Assembly: GCF_000622225.1 (NCBI RefSeq)
Contig: NZ_JHWD01000007.1
Coordinates: 62,001 to 126,000 of the forward strand
Source of the DNA: Roseomonas mucosa ATCC BAA-692
Lineage (GTDB): Bacteria; Pseudomonadota; Alphaproteobacteria; Acetobacterales; Acetobacteraceae
Direction: 5' to 3'
Length of the DNA stretch: 64,000 bases
In this document: positions 51,294 through 62,200 of the stretch, in pieces
Numbering within the stretch: position 1 is the first letter of the stretch
Layout of the letters: every line of letters begins with the position of its first letter
The notes under the pieces: generated by a model
Databases searched by the model: none
The model's input: the letters and a program-made list of their open reading frames with translations, nothing else
Told to the model about the DNA's origin: nothing
Program-made: the position numbers and the translations under genes

Positions 51294-52499
51294 TCAGCGG
51301 ACCTGCCCGCCCTCCTCCCCCACCATCCCGTCCGGCATGGCCATCAGGCCCTGCATCGCGCGGGCAGCCAGCACGGCCAGGGCCTGGGACGGAAAGGCCA
51401 TGCCGTCGAAGCCCGCCGCATCGACCGTCCGCACCGGCTCCTCCAGCACCGCCGCCAGGGCCCGCCGCAGGGCGGCGTTCACCCTGCCCCGCCCGGCCAG
51501 CAGCCACTGCCGGGGCGGCCCGGGCAGATGGCGCGCGGCCTCGGCGACGCAGAGCGCGGAATAGGCCACCACCACCGCCGCGCCATCGGCGGGCGGCAGC
51601 GCCATGGCCCCGGCGCGTCGCAGGGCCCGTTCGAAGCCAGCCCGGTCGAAGCGCGCCCGGCCGGGGTCACCCTCCCCGGAACCGGCTCCTCCGGCATCGC
51701 CGCCGCCGGGCCCGCCCTGTTCCGGCGGGCCGGCCGCCCCCAGCCGCAGCCCGGGATGCGCGATCAGCCTCGCCAGCACCGCGCCATCGGCCCGCCCCGC
51801 CATGGCGAGCCGGCCGCTCATGTCCTCGCCCGAGGCTTCCAGCGACCACTCGGCCCAGCCCTCGGCGGGGCCGCCCGCCGGCCCGGCCTCGAAACGCAGC
51901 ATCTCGCCGCTGTCCCACCGGTCGCCGGGGCCGAGCCAGGTCACGCGCGCCACGCCGTCCAGGTCCAGGATCGCCAGGGGCCGTGGCAGCCCCGCCGTCA
52001 GGGCCGGATAGGCCGATGGCAGGATCACCCGCCCATCCTCCCCCGCAGCCAGCCCACCACCAAAGCCGCTGGCCACCGGCAGGCCGAGGCGGCGCGCCAG
52101 GAAGCCGCCCTCCATCAGCGGCACGGGCGCCCCGTCCCGCCCGCACCCTGCCAGCCCCGGCCCGTCGAAGCCCAGGGCCACAACCCCAGGAGCGATGATC
52201 CCAGAGGTCGCCACGCCATCGGGCCCCGCCACTGCCGCCACGGCCTCGGCGCAACGCTCCACCAGACGCTCCACCGCCGGGCCGAGCCCGCCCCAGGCCT
52301 CCTCCGGCCCGGCCTCCAGCGCGGCGCGCAGCACCCGCCGCAGGGCCGGCGGATGCGGCAGCAGGCGGAAGGGACCGGCCTGGGCCACAACCGTCCCGTC
52401 GGTTTCGAGCAGAGCGGCCTCCACGCCCTCCAGCGAGGCGGGACAGCGCAGCCCGATGGTCCGCAGCCCCGTTCCTTGCAGCCTCGTTCTTCGCACCAT
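51294..52499 (-). CDS. degenerate anhydro-N-acetylmuramic acid kinase-like protein
   Basis: A 401-aa protein in the usual AnmK location, divergent from tyrS. The N-terminal motif that should read GTSLDGVD is PASLEGVE. The HxHH sugar-site segment is missing. The phosphate loop near WLGPGDRWDSGEML departs from the DTGPGN form. An insert rich in Gly, Pro and Asp lies around residues 250-280. It is likely an AnmK relative that has lost or changed its kinase activity. Confidence 0.68.
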   Translation of the reverse strand: MVRRTRLQGTGLRTIGLRCPASLEGVEAALLETDGTVVAQAGPFRLLPHPPALRRVLRAALEAGPEEAWGGLGPAVERLVERCAEAVAAVAGPDGVATSGIIAPGVVALGFDGPGLAGCGRDGAPVPLMEGGFLARRLGLPVASGFGGGLAAGEDGRVILPSAYPALTAGLPRPLAILDLDGVARVTWLGPGDRWDSGEMLRFEAGPAGGPAEGWAEWSLEASGEDMSGRLAMAGRADGAVLARLIAHPGLRLGAAGPPEQGGPGGGDAGGAGSGEGDPGRARFDRAGFERALRRAGAMALPPADGAAVVVAYSALCVAEAARHLPGPPRQWLLAGRGRVNAALRRALAAVLEEPVRTVDAAGFDGMAFPSQALAVLAARAMQGLMAMPDGMVGEEGGQVR

Positions 52500-52560
52500 G
52501 GTGTCACTGTGCTAACGCCCGGCCCACTGACAAGCACACTTCACTGCGGAACCCCGCCAG

Positions 52561-53784
52561 ATGGACGATTTCCTGCATGCGGCGCGCGAGCGCGGCTTCA
52601 TCCACCAGGTCACCGACGAGGAATCCCTCGTCGCGCGCCTGAAGGCGGGGCCGCTTCCCACCTATGCGGGCTTCGACCTGACGGCGGACAGCCTGCATGT
52701 CGGCCACCTGCTGCCGATCATGCTGCTGCGCCTGTTGCAGCGCTGCGGCCACAAGCCCGTCGTGCTGATGGGCGGCGGCACCACGCGCATCGGCGACCCG
52801 TCCTTCCGCGACGAGGTCCGGCCGTTGCTGAGCGACGAGACCATCGCGCACAACAAGGCCGGCATCCGCCGCGCCTTCGAAGCCTTCCTTGCCTTCGGCG
52901 ATGGCCCGACCGACGCCATCGAGCTCGACAATGCCGAGTGGCTCGACAAGCTCGAATACATCCCCTTCCTGCGCGATGTGGGGCGGCACTTCTCGGTCAA
53001 CCGCATGCTGACCATGGACAGCGTGCGCCTGCGCCTGGACCGCGAGCAGCCGCTCTCATTCCTCGAATTCAACTACATGCTGCTCCAGAGCTACGACTTC
53101 CTGGAGCTGAACCGCCGCTACGGCGTCGGCCTGCAGCTCGGCGGGCGCGACCAGTGGGGCAACATCATCATGGGCACCGACCTCGTCCGCCGCGTGGCGG
53201 GCCAGGAGGCCTTCGGCGTCACCACGATCCTGCTCACCACCGCCTCCGGCGCCAAGATGGGCAAGACCGCAGCCGGCGCGGTCTGGCTGAACGCCGACCG
53301 GCTTTCGCCCTATGACTACTGGCAGTTCTGGCGCAACACCGAGGATGCCGACGTGGCGCGCTTCCTGGCCCTCTTCACCGACCTGCCGATGGCGGAGGTC
53401 CGCCGCCTCGGCGCCCTCGCCGGGGCCGAGGTGAACGAGGCCAAGAAGATCCTCGCCACCGAGGCCAGCGCGATCCTGCACGGCCGCGCCGCCGCCGAGG
53501 CCGCGGCCGAGACCGCCCGCGCCACCTTCGAGGCCGGCACCCTGGCCGAGGACCTGCCTACGGTCTCTGCCCCGCTGCCCGCCGCGGTTCTGGACCTGCT
53601 GGTCGCCGCGGGCTTCGTCGCCAGCAAGGGCGAGGCCCGCCGCCTGGTGCGCGGTGGCGGCGTCCGCCTGAACGACGAACCGGTGGGCGACGAGACCCGC
53701 CAGGTCACCGGGGCCGACCTGCGCGACGGCACCGCCAAGCTTTCCGCCGGCCGCAAGAAGCACGCCCTGGTACGGGCCGGCTGA
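52561..53784 (+). CDS. tyrS: tyrosyl-tRNA synthetase
   Basis: Charges tRNA-Tyr. The 407-aa class I synthetase has HVGH (46-49) in place of HIGH, the KMSKS-like loop [13 protein letters not shown], and a C-terminal S4 RNA-binding domain (about 345-400). There is a 61-base gap to the divergent anmK-like gene. The start gives [16 protein letters not shown], normal for the family. Confidence 0.97.
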   Translation: MDDFLHAARERGFIHQVTDEESLVARLKAGPLPTYAGFDLTADSLHVGHLLPIMLLRLLQRCGHKPVVLMGGGTTRIGDPSFRDEVRPLLSDETIAHNKAGIRRAFEAFLAFGDGPTDAIELDNAEWLDKLEYIPFLRDVGRHFSVNRMLTMDSVRLRLDREQPLSFLEFNYMLLQSYDFLELNRRYGVGLQLGGRDQWGNIIMGTDLVRRVAGQEAFGVTTILLTTASGAKMGKTAAGAVWLNADRLSPYDYWQFWRNTEDADVARFLALFTDLPMAEVRRLGALAGAEVNEAKKILATEASAILHGRAAAEAAAETARATFEAGTLAEDLPTVSAPLPAAVLDLLVAAGFVASKGEARRLVRGGGVRLNDEPVGDETRQVTGADLRDGTAKLSAGRKKHALVRAG

Positions 53785-53955
53785 GACCGGGCGCGGCCCG
53801 CTTCCGGCGCTTCGCGTCCCGGGATCGGGGTCAGGGGCCGGCCTGACTGCCCCGCTCCAATGGCGGGCGGGGCCCGGGGGCAGCCACGGGCGCGGTGCCC
53901 CGTTCCGGGGCCGCGGCGCTTGCAGGCTGGCGGGGCGTCGCCACTTGCGGGGACC

Positions 53956-55029
53956 ATGGCGCGGAATGGCATGCTGCCCGCTTACCTTTTCGATCCCCGG
54001 ATCATCTTCCTGGAACCCGCCATACGCGAGGGCGAGAGGGGGCGCGAGATCCTGGCGCGCTTTCCGGAGGCGCGGCAGGTGGAGGTGGCCTCGCACTGGT
54101 CCATCCCGGCATTGCGGGAAGGGGCGGCGGCGGACTGGCTGGCGGCCAAGCGCGACGTGCTGGTGCTGGGGGTGAAGAAGACCCTGGCCTGCCGGCCGAA
54201 CGGGCGCAGCGCGGATTTCATCGCGCCCTCGGTGTCCAACGGCTGCGCCATGGCCTGCGCCTATTGCTACGTGGCGCGGCGCAAGGGCCATGCGAACCCG
54301 GTAACCGTCTTCACCAACATCGACGCCATCACCGGCTTCATCGCCCGCCACGCGGCACGCCAGGGCATGAAGCTGGAGCCCAACCAGGTGGATGCGCGGG
54401 ACTGGGTCTATGACATCGGGGAGAATGGCGACCTGTCGGTGGATGCCGCCATTTCCGGCAATGTCCGCGACCTCGTGGCCCTGTTCCGCGACCTGCCGAA
54501 CGCCAAGGGCTCCTTCGCCACGAAATTCGCGAATCCGGCGATCCTGGACTACGACCCGCGCGGACGGACGCGGGTGCGGGTCTCACTGATGCCGGAAGCG
54601 CGGGCGCGGCTGCTGGACGTGCGGACCTCGCCGGTGGCGGAGCGGATCGCCTTCGCGGGCCAGGTGTTCCGCGCCGGCTACGAGCTGCACCTGAACTTCT
54701 CGCCCGTGGTGGTGCACGAGGGCTGGGAGGCGGAGTGGCGCGAGCTGTTCCGGCAGATCGACGGCCAGCTTCCGGAGGCGGCGAAGCAGGGGCTGGCGGC
54801 GGAGGTGATCATGCTGACCCACAGCGCCGAGCTGCACGGGGTGAACCTCGCCTGGCATCCGAGGGCGGAGGAGCTGCTCTGGCAGCCGCGCTGGCAGGAG
54901 GAGAAGACGAGCCAGAACGGGGCGCGCAACCTGCGCTACCGGCACGGGGTGAAGGGCAGGCTGCTGCAGCGCTTCACCGCGATCCTGGGCGAGGAGATGC
55001 CCTATTGCCGCATCCGTTACGCTTTCTGA
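53956..55029 (+). CDS. SPL family radical SAM protein
   Basis: A 357-aa radical SAM protein related to spore photoproduct lyase. The iron-sulfur motif is C97, C101 and C104 (NGCAMACAYCYVAR, CxxxCxxC). Later parts hold the segment FSPVVVHEGWEAEW and the tail SQNGARNLRYRHGVKG. Homologues occur in non-sporulating bacteria, so a different substrate or repair reaction is expected. The ATG at 53956 was chosen to fit the family start. Confidence 0.87.
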   Translation: MARNGMLPAYLFDPRIIFLEPAIREGERGREILARFPEARQVEVASHWSIPALREGAAADWLAAKRDVLVLGVKKTLACRPNGRSADFIAPSVSNGCAMACAYCYVARRKGHANPVTVFTNIDAITGFIARHAARQGMKLEPNQVDARDWVYDIGENGDLSVDAAISGNVRDLVALFRDLPNAKGSFATKFANPAILDYDPRGRTRVRVSLMPEARARLLDVRTSPVAERIAFAGQVFRAGYELHLNFSPVVVHEGWEAEWRELFRQIDGQLPEAAKQGLAAEVIMLTHSAELHGVNLAWHPRAEELLWQPRWQEEKTSQNGARNLRYRHGVKGRLLQRFTAILGEEMPYCRIRYAF

Positions 55030-55106
55030 TGGCATTGTCCATTTTTTAAGATAAATCCGCGATTTGTAACTTGCTTGTTGCAGCGCGGCATGGGATGGCG
55101 GCGGAC
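55030..55106. other. AT-rich gap before the YqaA-like gene
   Basis: The stretch TCCATTTTTTAAGATAAATCC stands out from the surrounding GC. It may carry a promoter (TAAGAT-like -10) for the next gene. No hairpin precedes the T run, so a terminator is not called. Confidence 0.35.
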
Positions 55107-55685
55107 ATGCTCCGCGCCCTCTACAACTGGATCATCGCCCTTTCCGCGCACCCCCGGGCCCCGGCGGCCCTGGGAGCGGTGTCCTTCGCGGAAAGCAGCT
55201 TTTTTCCCATCCCGCCCGACGCCATGCTCATTCCCATGTGCCTGGCGCGGCCCGACCGGGCCTACCACTACGCCTTCATCTGCACCGTGACCTCGGTGAT
55301 CGGCGGGCTGCTGGGCTATGCCATCGGCACCTACCTCTTCGAGGCGGTGGCGCTGCCGGTGCTGGCCGCCTATGGCCATGCCGACGCGCTGCAGACCTTC
55401 GGCGCCTGGTTCGAGCGATGGGGCGCGGCGGTGATCCTGATCAAGGGGCTGACGCCGATCCCCTACAAGATCGTCACCATCGCCGCCGGCGCGGCGCATT
55501 TCTCGCTGCCGATCTTCTTCGTGTGCAGCGTCATCACCCGTGGCGCGCGCTTCTACATGCTGGCCTGGCTGCTGCGCGCCTATGGCCCGCCGGCGCGGGA
55601 GTTCATCGAGAAGCGGCTGAACCTGATCGCGGGCGCGACCGCCCTGGCGATCGTCGGCGGCGTGCTGGCGCTGCGCTACATCTGA
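55107..55685 (+). CDS. DedA/YqaA family membrane protein
   Basis: A 192-aa integral membrane protein with about five hydrophobic segments. The motif AVSFAESSFFPIPPDAMLIPM and the later WGAAVILIKGLTPIPYKIVTIAAG are family landmarks. Acidic and proline residues in these re-entrant loops suggest transport or scrambling of a lipid carrier. The start at 55107 was chosen over 55095 because family members begin with MLRALY-like sequence. Confidence 0.85.
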   Translation: MLRALYNWIIALSAHPRAPAALGAVSFAESSFFPIPPDAMLIPMCLARPDRAYHYAFICTVTSVIGGLLGYAIGTYLFEAVALPVLAAYGHADALQTFGAWFERWGAAVILIKGLTPIPYKIVTIAAGAAHFSLPIFFVCSVITRGARFYMLAWLLRAYGPPAREFIEKRLNLIAGATALAIVGGVLALRYI

Positions 55686-55729
55686 TCCGGGGACCGGGGG
55701 GACCTACGCCGCTCCCCCCGGCGGGCGCT

Positions 55730-56191
55730 TCACAGCGCCTCGACCGCCTTGCGTACCAGCGCCGCGTGCTCGGCCGGCTTCACCTTGCGCCAGACCTGCA
55801 CGACCTTGCCGTCCGGCCCGACCAGAAAGCTCGTGCGCTCCATGCCCATGTACTTGCGCCCGTACATCGATTTCTCGACCCAGGTGCCGTAGGTCTCGGC
55901 GATGGCGTGTTCCGCGTCGGAGGCGAGCGGGAAGGTGAGGCCGTACTTCGAGGCGAACTTCTCGATCGCCTTCATCGGGTCGGGCGAGACGCCGATCACC
56001 GTCAGTCCCAGCCTGCCCAGCGCCGGCAGCGCCTCCTGGATGCCGCAGGCCTGCTGGGTGCAGCCGGAGGTGTCGGCCTTCGGGTAGAAGTAGAGCAGGA
56101 AGGGCTTCCCGCCGAGGGCCGCCTTGCTCATCGTGCGGCCGCCGCTGGCCGGCATGGTGAAGGGCGGCGCGTCCATGCCCGCTTCGATCAC
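55730..56191 (-). CDS. thiol peroxidase of the Bcp/PrxQ type
   Basis: A 153-aa peroxiredoxin reducing peroxides in the cytoplasm. The peroxidatic Cys44 is in TSGCTQQAC, and Cys49 five residues later serves as the resolving cysteine, the typical PrxQ arrangement. The start overlaps the end of glnE by 4 bases (ATGA), so it is cotranslated with glnE. Confidence 0.93.
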   Translation of the reverse strand: MIEAGMDAPPFTMPASGGRTMSKAALGGKPFLLYFYPKADTSGCTQQACGIQEALPALGRLGLTVIGVSPDPMKAIEKFASKYGLTFPLASDAEHAIAETYGTWVEKSMYGRKYMGMERTSFLVGPDGKVVQVWRKVKPAEHAALVRKAVEAL

Positions 56192-59145
56192 GTGGCGATC
56201 CTTTCCCGCTGTGCTGCGCCTCCGCCCGGCGGAGGGAGGGAGCCGAGATGGCGCTCGAAGAGGGTCCGGACCGTCTCGGCGGTTCCCTGCATCTCCGCGC
56301 GCAGGGCGCCCAGGTCAACCGGGGCGGCGGAGTCGGCGGCGCGATCCGTCATGAAGGGCGCGCAGGCACGCAGCAGCGCCGTGCCGGCGGCGGCGGGCAG
56401 CGCCTCGGTCCGCGGCCGCCCGACAGTCAGGCGCAGCATGGCCTGGATGCTGCGCCAGAACCGGTCGGCGCGGATCAGGGCGGCGGCGTCCTCGGGCGGC
56501 AGCAGCCGGGCCTTGGCCAGCCGGGCCAGGGCCTCGCGCGTCGTCGTCGCCAGGATGCGCGGATGGCTGGCGGCATGGGCGCATTGCAGGGCCTGGGCGA
56601 TGAACTCAACCTCCACCAGCCCGCCGCGCATGGCCTTCACGTCCCAGGGCCCCTCGGGCGGCAGGTCGCGCAGCATCCGGGCGCGCATGTCGCGTGCATC
56701 GGAGAGCACCTTCGGCCCGGCATGCAGGGCCAGGGCGTGGCGCACGGCGGCGGCGATGTGACGGCGCAGCGCCGGCGGCCCGGCCAGCGGGCGGGCGCGG
56801 GTGAGGGCCATGCGCTCCCAGCTCCAGGCCCCTTCGGCGTGGTAACGCTCGAAACCCGCGAGACCGGTCGCCATGGGGCCCTTGTTGCCGGAGGGACGCA
56901 GCCGCATGTCCACCTCGTAGAGCTTCCCCTCCGCTCCCGGGGCGGTGATGGCGGCGATGAACTGCGCGGCCAGCCGGGCGAACCAGGTGGGCGCCGGCAG
57001 GCTGCGCGGGCCGCCGCTGCTGTCCTGCACCCCCGGCGGGTGGTCGTAGATCAGGATCAGGTCCAGGTCCGAGCCCGGCTGCATCTCCCGCCCGCCGAGC
57101 TTGCCCATGGCGACCACCGCCATGGAGCCGCCCCTGATGCGGCCATAGCGGGCCGAGAACTCGCGCAGCACTTCCGGCAGCAGGGCGCCGATGGCGGCAT
57201 CGGCAAGCTCGGAGCGCGCCTGCCCGGCGGTGTCGGCGTCGATCAGCCCTTCCAGCGCATCGGCATCGATCTCGAAGCGCCCTTCGGTGACGAGCCGGCG
57301 GGCGCCCTCCAGCGCCTCCTCATAGTGCCGCGCCGCCCCGACCAGGGCTGGCAGGGCTGCGGCGGCCGAGCCGGCACCGCCGGCCAGCAGCCCCTCCAGC
57401 GCCGAGGGATGGCGGGCGAGGTGGTCGGCGAGCGCCGGGGCGGCGCCCAGGATTCCTGCCACCCGTTCCAGCAGGTGCGGATTGCGCAGGAAAAGGCTGA
57501 GCAACTGCACGCCGGTCGGCAGCTTTTCCAGCAGCGTATCGAAACGCGCCAGCGCCGCGTCGGGCTCGCGCTGCCGCGCGAAGGCGGCCAGGAGGGTCGG
57601 CATGAGGAGCGTCAGCAGCTCGCGCGCCCGTTCGCTGCGGGTGGCGCGACGATGGCCGTGGTGCCAGCCGCGGATCAGGGCGGAGATGCCGGCCGGGTTG
57701 GTGAAGCCCATCTCCCGCAGCGTGCGCGTGGTTTCGGGATCGTCCTCGGTGCCGGTGAAGACGAGGTTGCCGCCCTCCCCGCTCAGGTCGGGTGCGCTCT
57801 CGAACAGGCGGCCGTAGTGATGCGCCACGCGGTTGAAGCAGGCGGTGAGCGCGGCGGAGAAGGCATCCAGGCTGCTGAAGCCGCTGAAGGCGGCGATTCG
57901 GCGCAGCCCGTCCTCGTCCTCCGGCAGCCGGTGGGTCTGGCGGTCCGCCACCATCTGCAGCCGGTGCTCGACGGTGCGCAGGAAGGTATAGGCATCGGCC
58001 AGGTCCGCCGCCGCGCGCCGGTCGAGCCGCCCGGCCCCGGCGAGCGCCGCCAGGGCGCCCAGGGTGGTCGGGTCGCGCAGGCTGGGGTCGCGGCCGCCCC
58101 AGATCAGCTCCAGCACCTGCACCGTGAACTCGATCTCGCGGATGCCGCCACGGCCGAGCTTCACGTCATGGCCCGCGACCGCTATCTCCGTCCCCGCCCC
58201 ACGATGGCCATGCGTCGCGTGGATCTGCCGCTTGATGGAATGGATGTCCGCGATCATCGCGAAATCCAGGTGCCGCCGCCACACGAAGGGACGGATCTCA
58301 TCCAGGAAGCTCTGACCCAGCACCTTGTCCCCGGCCACCGGACGGGCCTTGGTCATCGCCGCGCGTTCCCAGTTCTGCCCCATGCTGCCGTAGTAGGAGA
58401 CGGAGGCCGGGATGCTGACGGCGAGCGGCTGCGCGGCGCCGTCGGGGCGCAGGCGGAGATCGGTGCGGAAGACGTAGCCCTCCTCGGTGCGCTCCTCCAT
58501 CAGCTTCACCAGGTCGCGGGCGAAGCGCACGGCGGTGGACTGGGCGCGGTCCGCCTCCGGCATCGCCTCCGGATCGAAGAGGATCATCAGGTCCACGTCG
58601 GAGGAATAGTTCAGCTCCCGCGCGCCCAGCTTGCCCATGCCCAGCACGGTGATGCCGGCGCCGCGGCCGTTGCGGGCGGGCCGCAGGTCGCCGCGTGCCG
58701 CGCCCTCGCGCAGCAGCTGGCTGGTCGCCGCCTCCAGCGTCGTGTCGGCGAGGCGGGACAGCGCCTCCGTCACCTGGTCGAGTCCCCAGAGCCCGGCGAG
58801 GTCGGCGGCGGCCACGATCAGCGCGCCCTGGCGCTTGGCCCGGCGCAGCGCGGCGCCGAGCTGGGCGCGCCCGGCATCGGGCAGGACACGGCCGATCGGG
58901 TCGAGCGCCGTGGCGAAGGCCGCGTCGGGGCCTCGCTCGGCCATGCGCAACAAGGTCTGCGCCTCGCGCAGCGCGAGGTCGGAGAGGAAGGGGCTGTTGC
59001 CGCCGAGCGCGGCGAGCAGGGCCTGGCCCTCGCCGGTGGCATAGGCGCGTTCCGCCGCCCCGCGTTCCGCGAAGCTGGCGATCAGCCGTTCCGCCGCCTT
59101 CGGATCGAAGGGGTCGGGGGGGCGTTTCATCCCGGGCGCTGTCAT
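56188..59145 (-). CDS. glnE: glutamine synthetase adenylyltransferase/adenylyl-removing enzyme
   Basis: A 985-aa bifunctional regulator of glutamine synthetase. The N-terminal nucleotidyltransferase has SSDVDLMILFD near residue 180 (deadenylylation). The C-terminal one has PGSDLDLILIYD near 715 (adenylylation). Between them lies the helical signal-receiving part that responds to PII. The length matches the family. It shares an overlapping transcript with the peroxiredoxin downstream. Confidence 0.96.
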   Translation of the reverse strand: MTAPGMKRPPDPFDPKAAERLIASFAERGAAERAYATGEGQALLAALGGNSPFLSDLALREAQTLLRMAERGPDAAFATALDPIGRVLPDAGRAQLGAALRRAKRQGALIVAAADLAGLWGLDQVTEALSRLADTTLEAATSQLLREGAARGDLRPARNGRGAGITVLGMGKLGARELNYSSDVDLMILFDPEAMPEADRAQSTAVRFARDLVKLMEERTEEGYVFRTDLRLRPDGAAQPLAVSIPASVSYYGSMGQNWERAAMTKARPVAGDKVLGQSFLDEIRPFVWRRHLDFAMIADIHSIKRQIHATHGHRGAGTEIAVAGHDVKLGRGGIREIEFTVQVLELIWGGRDPSLRDPTTLGALAALAGAGRLDRRAAADLADAYTFLRTVEHRLQMVADRQTHRLPEDEDGLRRIAAFSGFSSLDAFSAALTACFNRVAHHYGRLFESAPDLSGEGGNLVFTGTEDDPETTRTLREMGFTNPAGISALIRGWHHGHRRATRSERARELLTLLMPTLLAAFARQREPDAALARFDTLLEKLPTGVQLLSLFLRNPHLLERVAGILGAAPALADHLARHPSALEGLLAGGAGSAAAALPALVGAARHYEEALEGARRLVTEGRFEIDADALEGLIDADTAGQARSELADAAIGALLPEVLREFSARYGRIRGGSMAVVAMGKLGGREMQPGSDLDLILIYDHPPGVQDSSGGPRSLPAPTWFARLAAQFIAAITAPGAEGKLYEVDMRLRPSGNKGPMATGLAGFERYHAEGAWSWERMALTRARPLAGPPALRRHIAAAVRHALALHAGPKVLSDARDMRARMLRDLPPEGPWDVKAMRGGLVEVEFIAQALQCAHAASHPRILATTTREALARLAKARLLPPEDAAALIRADRFWRSIQAMLRLTVGRPRTEALPAAAGTALLRACAPFMTDRAADSAAPVDLGALRAEMQGTAETVRTLFERHLGSLPPPGGGAAQRERIAT

Positions 59146-59231
59146 CGGCCTTTCGTCCCGTGACGCGGCGGGGCGGTCAAGTCACGACGGTTCCAGCGCG
59201 CGATGCCGCCGACCCCGCGGCGCGCGCCGGG

Positions 59232-62200
59232 ATGCCCCCGCCCGGGCCGGGCCGCCGGCTGCGCCGCGCGCTGAGGTGGCTGTTCCGGCGGAGAATCCTG
59301 CCGCTGCTGGTGTCGCTGACCCATGCGGCGATGACGCTGGCGGCGGCAGGGGGGCTGGTGGCCTGCGCCCTGCTCTGGCGGCTGCAGGCGGGGCCGCTGC
59401 CGGTGCCGATGCTGGCCACGGCGCTGGAACAGCTGATCTCGTCCGACGGGGTGGAACTGAGGATCGGCGCCGCCGCCCTGAGCTGGCTGCCCCCGGCCGA
59501 GTCGGGCGGGTCGCCCGCCTTGTCGCTGCGGCTCTACGGGCTGCAACTGCCGGATGCCTCGGGCAAGGCGCGGCTGGAACTGCCGGAGATCGCGGCGCAG
59601 CTGCCGGCGCGGAACCTGCTGCTGCGGGGCGCCTATGTGCCCGAGACGCTGACGGTGGATGGGCCGCTGCTGGTGCTGGAGGTGGGACCGGACGGGTTGC
59701 CGGACATGCCCCGCGCCACGCGCGGCGGCGCGGCGGCCGGGGACGGCTCGCGCGGGCCGGCGCGTCCGCTGCCGGACGAGAATCCGCTGCAGTACCTGCT
59801 GCGCCGGAGCGGCGCGCGCGACCGGCTGGCGGCGCTGCACGAGGTCCGGGTGAACGCGGCGCGGCTGGAGGTCCGGGACCATGACGGTGAGCTGCGGGCG
59901 GTGATGCAGGGCGGCGACCTGCTGCTGCGCCGCGACCGCCAGGGCGAGAATGTCGGCTTCCGGGGCGGCGGCAGCCTGCGGGTCGGGGCCGCCGAGGGCA
60001 CGCTGCGTTTCCTGGGGCATATCGGGGCGGAGCCCGCCACCCTGGACCTGCACATCTCGCTGCCCGCGATGCGGCCGGCCGAGATCGCCGCGGAACTGCC
60101 GGTGCTGGCGCCGCTGGCCGGGCTGGACGCGCCGGTCGCGCTGGAGGCCCGGCTCCGCTACAGCCGTGACGGGGTGCGCGGGCAGCTCGACATGCGGGCG
60201 GGCGGCGGCACGCTGTTGCTGCCGGATGGGGGAAGCGCGGTGATCGGCGGCGGCCCGGATGCGGCGAGCCTGTCGCTGCGGCTCGACGGCGTGGATGCGG
60301 AGCGCCGCCCCTGGGGGCATGTGGAGATCGGGCTGCGCCAGGGGCGGCTGGACGTGCCGGGGCTGGGCAAGGTGCAGGTGGGCGATGCCCTGCCGGTGGC
60401 GGGGGCGTCCGGAGGCCCGCCATCCGGCACCCCGCAGCCTGGCGCCCCGCAGCCTGGCGCCCCCCAGCCTGGAGCCCCGGGAGCAGCAGGGACCGCGGGC
60501 GTGGTACCGGCGCTGCGGCTCTCCGCCAGCCTCGGGGCGCCGGACGCGCAGGGGCGCTCCTCCGGCGCGGCCGAGCTGACGCTGGGGCGCCTGGCCGTGA
60601 GCGCCGCGACCGGGGAACAGGTGTCCTTCGGCGCGGCCGCACCATCCCCGCCTTCCCGCAGGAGCGGGGGCATGGCACGCCCCCCTGTCCAGGGAGAGGC
60701 GGGAAGCAAGGCGCCAGGTCCGGATGCCGGGGCCGCGAGGCCCGTGCCGCCGGCCTCCACCGCCCCGGTTCCGCCCCCGGCGGCGGGCCCGGCCGGCGGG
60801 GAAAGCAGGATCGCGCTGCGCTTCTCGGGGCTGGACCTGCTGCGGTGGAACGTGCCCAGCGCCGGGCTGGACCTCCACCTGGGCAGCGGGCAGGTGGCGC
60901 AGCCGGACGGCACGCGCATCGGCTTCCGCCGCGTCGAGGCGGCGGTGGAGGCCGCACCCGACCGCGTGGCGCTGCAGCGGCTCCGCCTGGTCCTGGCCGA
61001 AGGCGCCGGGGCGCGCGGCAACGCGCCGGTGGCCCAGGCCCAGGGCGAGGCGCTGCGCCACGCCGAGGGATGGCGCTGGCGCCTCGGCCTGGGGGTGGAC
61101 CGGACCTTCCTGCCGGACCTTGCACTCTACTGGCCGGCCTCGGTGGCGCCGGGCGGCCGTTCCTGGATCGTGGAAAACCTGACCGCCGGCACGGCGCGCG
61201 ACGGGCACTGGGATTTCGGCGGGCTGCTGCCGGCGAATGGCGGCACGCCGAAGCTGGAAACGATGACCGGCATGCTGACGGTGGAGGATGCGACGGTGCA
61301 CTGGCTGCGCCCCGTTCCGCCCGTGGAGCATGTGAGCGGCACGATACGCTTCCTGTCCCCGGCGGAGATCCTGGTCGAAGGGCAGGGCGGGCGGCAGCAG
61401 GGCACGGCGCTCGCCGCCCAGGAAGTGCGGGTCCGGCTCTACGACCTCGATATCGGCCAGGAGAAGACGGAGATCTCGGGCCGCGTCGCCGGGCCGCTGA
61501 ACGACATGCTCCGGGTGGTGGACCATCCGCGCCTGCACCTGTTGCAGACCGTACCGATCGACCTGTCGCGGGCGAGCGGCAAGGCGAATGCCACGCTGCA
61601 TCTCGCCTTCCCGCTGCTGGCCGACCTGCCGGCGGAGCGCATCGCCGTGGCGGTGAAGGCGCAGGTGACGGATGCGGCCCTGCCGGACCTGCTGCTCGAC
61701 CAGTCCCTCCGCAAGGGCCGGGCCTCGCTGGACCTGACCGAGGCGGGGATGCGCCTCGACGGCACCGCCGATCTCGGCCCGCTGCGCGCGGCGCGGATGG
61801 GGATGCAGGTGGATTTCCGCGACGGCCCGCCGGGGCAGCTCGTGGTGCAGGGGCAGGTCGAGGGGCCGGCGGAGCTGGCGGCGCTGCGCGGCACGCGGTT
61901 CGACATCCTGGGCGACCGGATCGGCGGGCAGGCTGCGGTCAGCGCCCGCTTCGAGCAGCACCGCGGCGCCGACACCCAGGTGGAGGCGAAGGCGGACCTG
62001 GCTCAGGCGCGGCTGTCCCTGGCGCCGCTCAACTGGCGCAAGGCACCGGGGCCGGCGGCGCGGGCGGAGATGTCGATGCGCCTGCGCGACGGGGCGCTGC
62101 GCAGCATCGACGGCCTGCGCATCGAGGCGCCGGACATGCTGCTGCGCGGCGCGGCCGAGTTCGCGCCCGGCTCCCGGATCACCCGGCTGACCCTGGCGGA

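Noticed and set aside
56248-59163. A 971-codon open frame opposite glnE
   Set aside because: The true gene is glnE with both nucleotidyltransferase motifs; the opposite frame has no motif.
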